From positions 1 through 5,296 of the forward strand of contig VBAN01000277.1 of NCBI GenBank assembly GCA_005882445.1: a DNA stretch of 5,296 nucleotides, written 5' to 3'. The notes beneath the pieces were generated by a model that saw nothing but the letters and a program-made list of their open reading frames with translations, did no database searches and was not told the origin of the DNA. Shown here in pieces: positions 4,342 through 5,296 of this stretch. The position numbers and the translations under genes are program-made. This DNA is from Candidatus Segetimicrobium genomatis. GTDB lineage: Bacteria; Sysuimicrobiota; Sysuimicrobiia; Sysuimicrobiales; Segetimicrobiaceae. Every line of letters begins with the position of its first letter. Position 1 is the first letter of the stretch.

Positions 4342-5296
4342 GTGGCTGCGAAGGGCCCGATCGAGCACGTCGTGCTCATCGTCAAGGAGAACCACGCCTT
4401 CGACAACTACTTCGGCACGTTCCCGGGGGCCAACGGGATGGCGCTGCCGCACTCGCCCAACCCGCCGGCGCAGGATCCGGATCACCGGCACGGGGCCTGG
4501 TTGACGCGAAAACAGACCGCCGCCCGCCTGCAGTTTACCGAGCAGGACATCCCGGCGTACTTTGCCTACGCGAGACAGTTCACGCTGTGCGACAACTATT
4601 TCACCGATGTGGCCGGGCCGTCCACGCCCAACCATCTGATGCTGATCGCCGCGGACTCCCCGGTGATCGAGAACCCGCCCGGGTACCGGCGCGGGACGGG
4701 GGGACCGGTGTTTCAGCTCCCTTCGCTGCCCGCAAATTTGGTGAAGGCCAACCTGACGTGGCGGAACTACGGGGGCTACGCCTTCAGCTTCATCGCCGGA
4801 TTGGGCAAGCAGAACCAAACGACCTCCGACCAGTTTGTCCGCGACGCCGGCGCCGGCACCCTCCCCACCGTGTCGTGGGTCTACGCGCCGCACGACGCCA
4901 GCGAGCACCCGCCGGATCCCCAGGATCGCGGCAAGCCGCTGGCCGGGAACGTCACGCACGGCATGCAGTGGACGGTAGCTCAGGTGAACGCCATCGTCAA
5001 AGGCGGGCTGTGGCCGAAGGTCGGCATCTTCATTACGTGGGACGACTGGGGCGGGTGGTTCGACCACGTCGATCCCCCGAACGTCGAATCGTGGCAGGGC
5101 AACGGCCAGCATCCCGCCTGGAACGGCACGCAGTTCCGCTACGGCTCACGCGTCGGCTGCCTGGCGCTCAGCCCCTTTGCCAGGTCCGGCTATGTCTCCA
5201 AGGCGCTGCACTCCCACGTCAGCCTGCTGAAGTTCTGCTGCGCGCAGTTTGGCGTCGCGGCGTGGAATGACCGGCTCCGGAAGGCGGACGATATGT
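4342..5296 (+). CDS. Phosphoesterase (PF04185, phospholipase C/acid phosphatase superfamily), 3' truncated
   Basis: Starting at GTG 4342, 318 residues are visible and the frame is still open at the edge. The PF04185 signatures occur in order: HVVLIVKENHAFDNYFGTFPG (9-29) with metal-binding Glu16 and Asn17; FTDVAGPSTPNH (87-98), where Ser94 occupies the usual Ser/Thr nucleophile position; PHDASEHPP (183-191) with Glu188 and His189; WDDWGGWFDHVDPP (233-246) with Asp234 and the Asp241/His242 pair; and the SPFARSGYVS segment near the C-terminus. All expected catalytic elements seem intact, so a metal-dependent phosphomonoesterase or phospholipase C-type phosphodiesterase is predicted; the substrate cannot be told. 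Many relatives are exported, yet this protein begins VAAKGPIEHVV directly at the core with no signal peptide or twin-arginine motif. It follows the HELSEARTDP gene by 27 bases and probably shares its transcript. The C-terminal end is outside the window. Confidence 0.92.
   Translation, partial: MAAKGPIEHVVLIVKENHAFDNYFGTFPGANGMALPHSPNPPAQDPDHRHGAWLTRKQTAARLQFTEQDIPAYFAYARQFTLCDNYFTDVAGPSTPNHLMLIAADSPVIENPPGYRRGTGGPVFQLPSLPANLVKANLTWRNYGGYAFSFIAGLGKQNQTTSDQFVRDAGAGTLPTVSWVYAPHDASEHPPDPQDRGKPLAGNVTHGMQWTVAQVNAIVKGGLWPKVGIFITWDDWGGWFDHVDPPNVESWQGNGQHPAWNGTQFRYGSRVGCLALSPFARSGYVSKALHSHVSLLKFCCAQFGVAAWNDRLRKADDM

Noticed and set aside
2896..5112. Antisense open frame of 738 codons
   Set aside because: It lies opposite three genes with recognisable or protein-like + strand sequence. 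Its product is low-complexity Arg/Pro/Gly/Val with no recognisable domain. Long antisense frames are expected where third positions are almost all G or C.

Overview
The window is a compact, high-GC bacterial segment in which every supported gene lies on the + strand. It holds the tail of a P1-family peptidase, a tight run of four genes, and a second run of three to four genes cut by the right edge. Very high GC, GC-ending codons, strong GGAGG-type ribosome binding sites and the gene families (DUF4242, single-domain cupredoxin, PF04185 phosphoesterase) suit a free-living soil or sediment bacterium. Uncultured high-GC lineages from soil metagenomes would fit, but the sequence alone does not fix the phylum. 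I see no RNA gene, mobile element, CRISPR array or phage signature.

Region 1 (1-406): the 3' end of a DmpA/P1-type (S58) aminopeptidase, then a 193-base gap carrying a 9-bp spaced inverted repeat that could be an operator. Region 2 (407-2929): DUF4242 protein, an unrecognised secreted His/Trp-rich protein, a secreted type-1 copper protein with all four ligands visible, and an MFS transporter. Gaps are 20, 41 and 11 bases, so these probably form one transcript. The pairing of the unknown secreted protein with the cupredoxin suggests an extracytoplasmic metal or redox role (inference). The MFS protein appears to lack its third transmembrane helix. Hairpins sit at two of the junctions.

Region 3 (2943-5296): a possible 24-codon coupled leader ORF, an 84-residue protein of unknown function, an unknown protein with a YHELSEARTDP motif whose 5' end appears frameshifted in a GC-only hairpin region, and a PF04185-type phosphoesterase (phospholipase C/acid phosphatase superfamily) running off the edge. 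The close spacing and the ATGA overlap suggest co-expression. This set is the best candidate for an undescribed functional unit, but its function cannot be read from the sequence.

The main oddities are: (i) the MFS internal deletion, shown by comparing the protein's own two halves; (ii) the startless, apparently frameshifted reading frame at 3312-3591; (iii) the ATGA-coupled mini-ORF; (iv) intercistronic hairpins placed next to ribosome binding sites.
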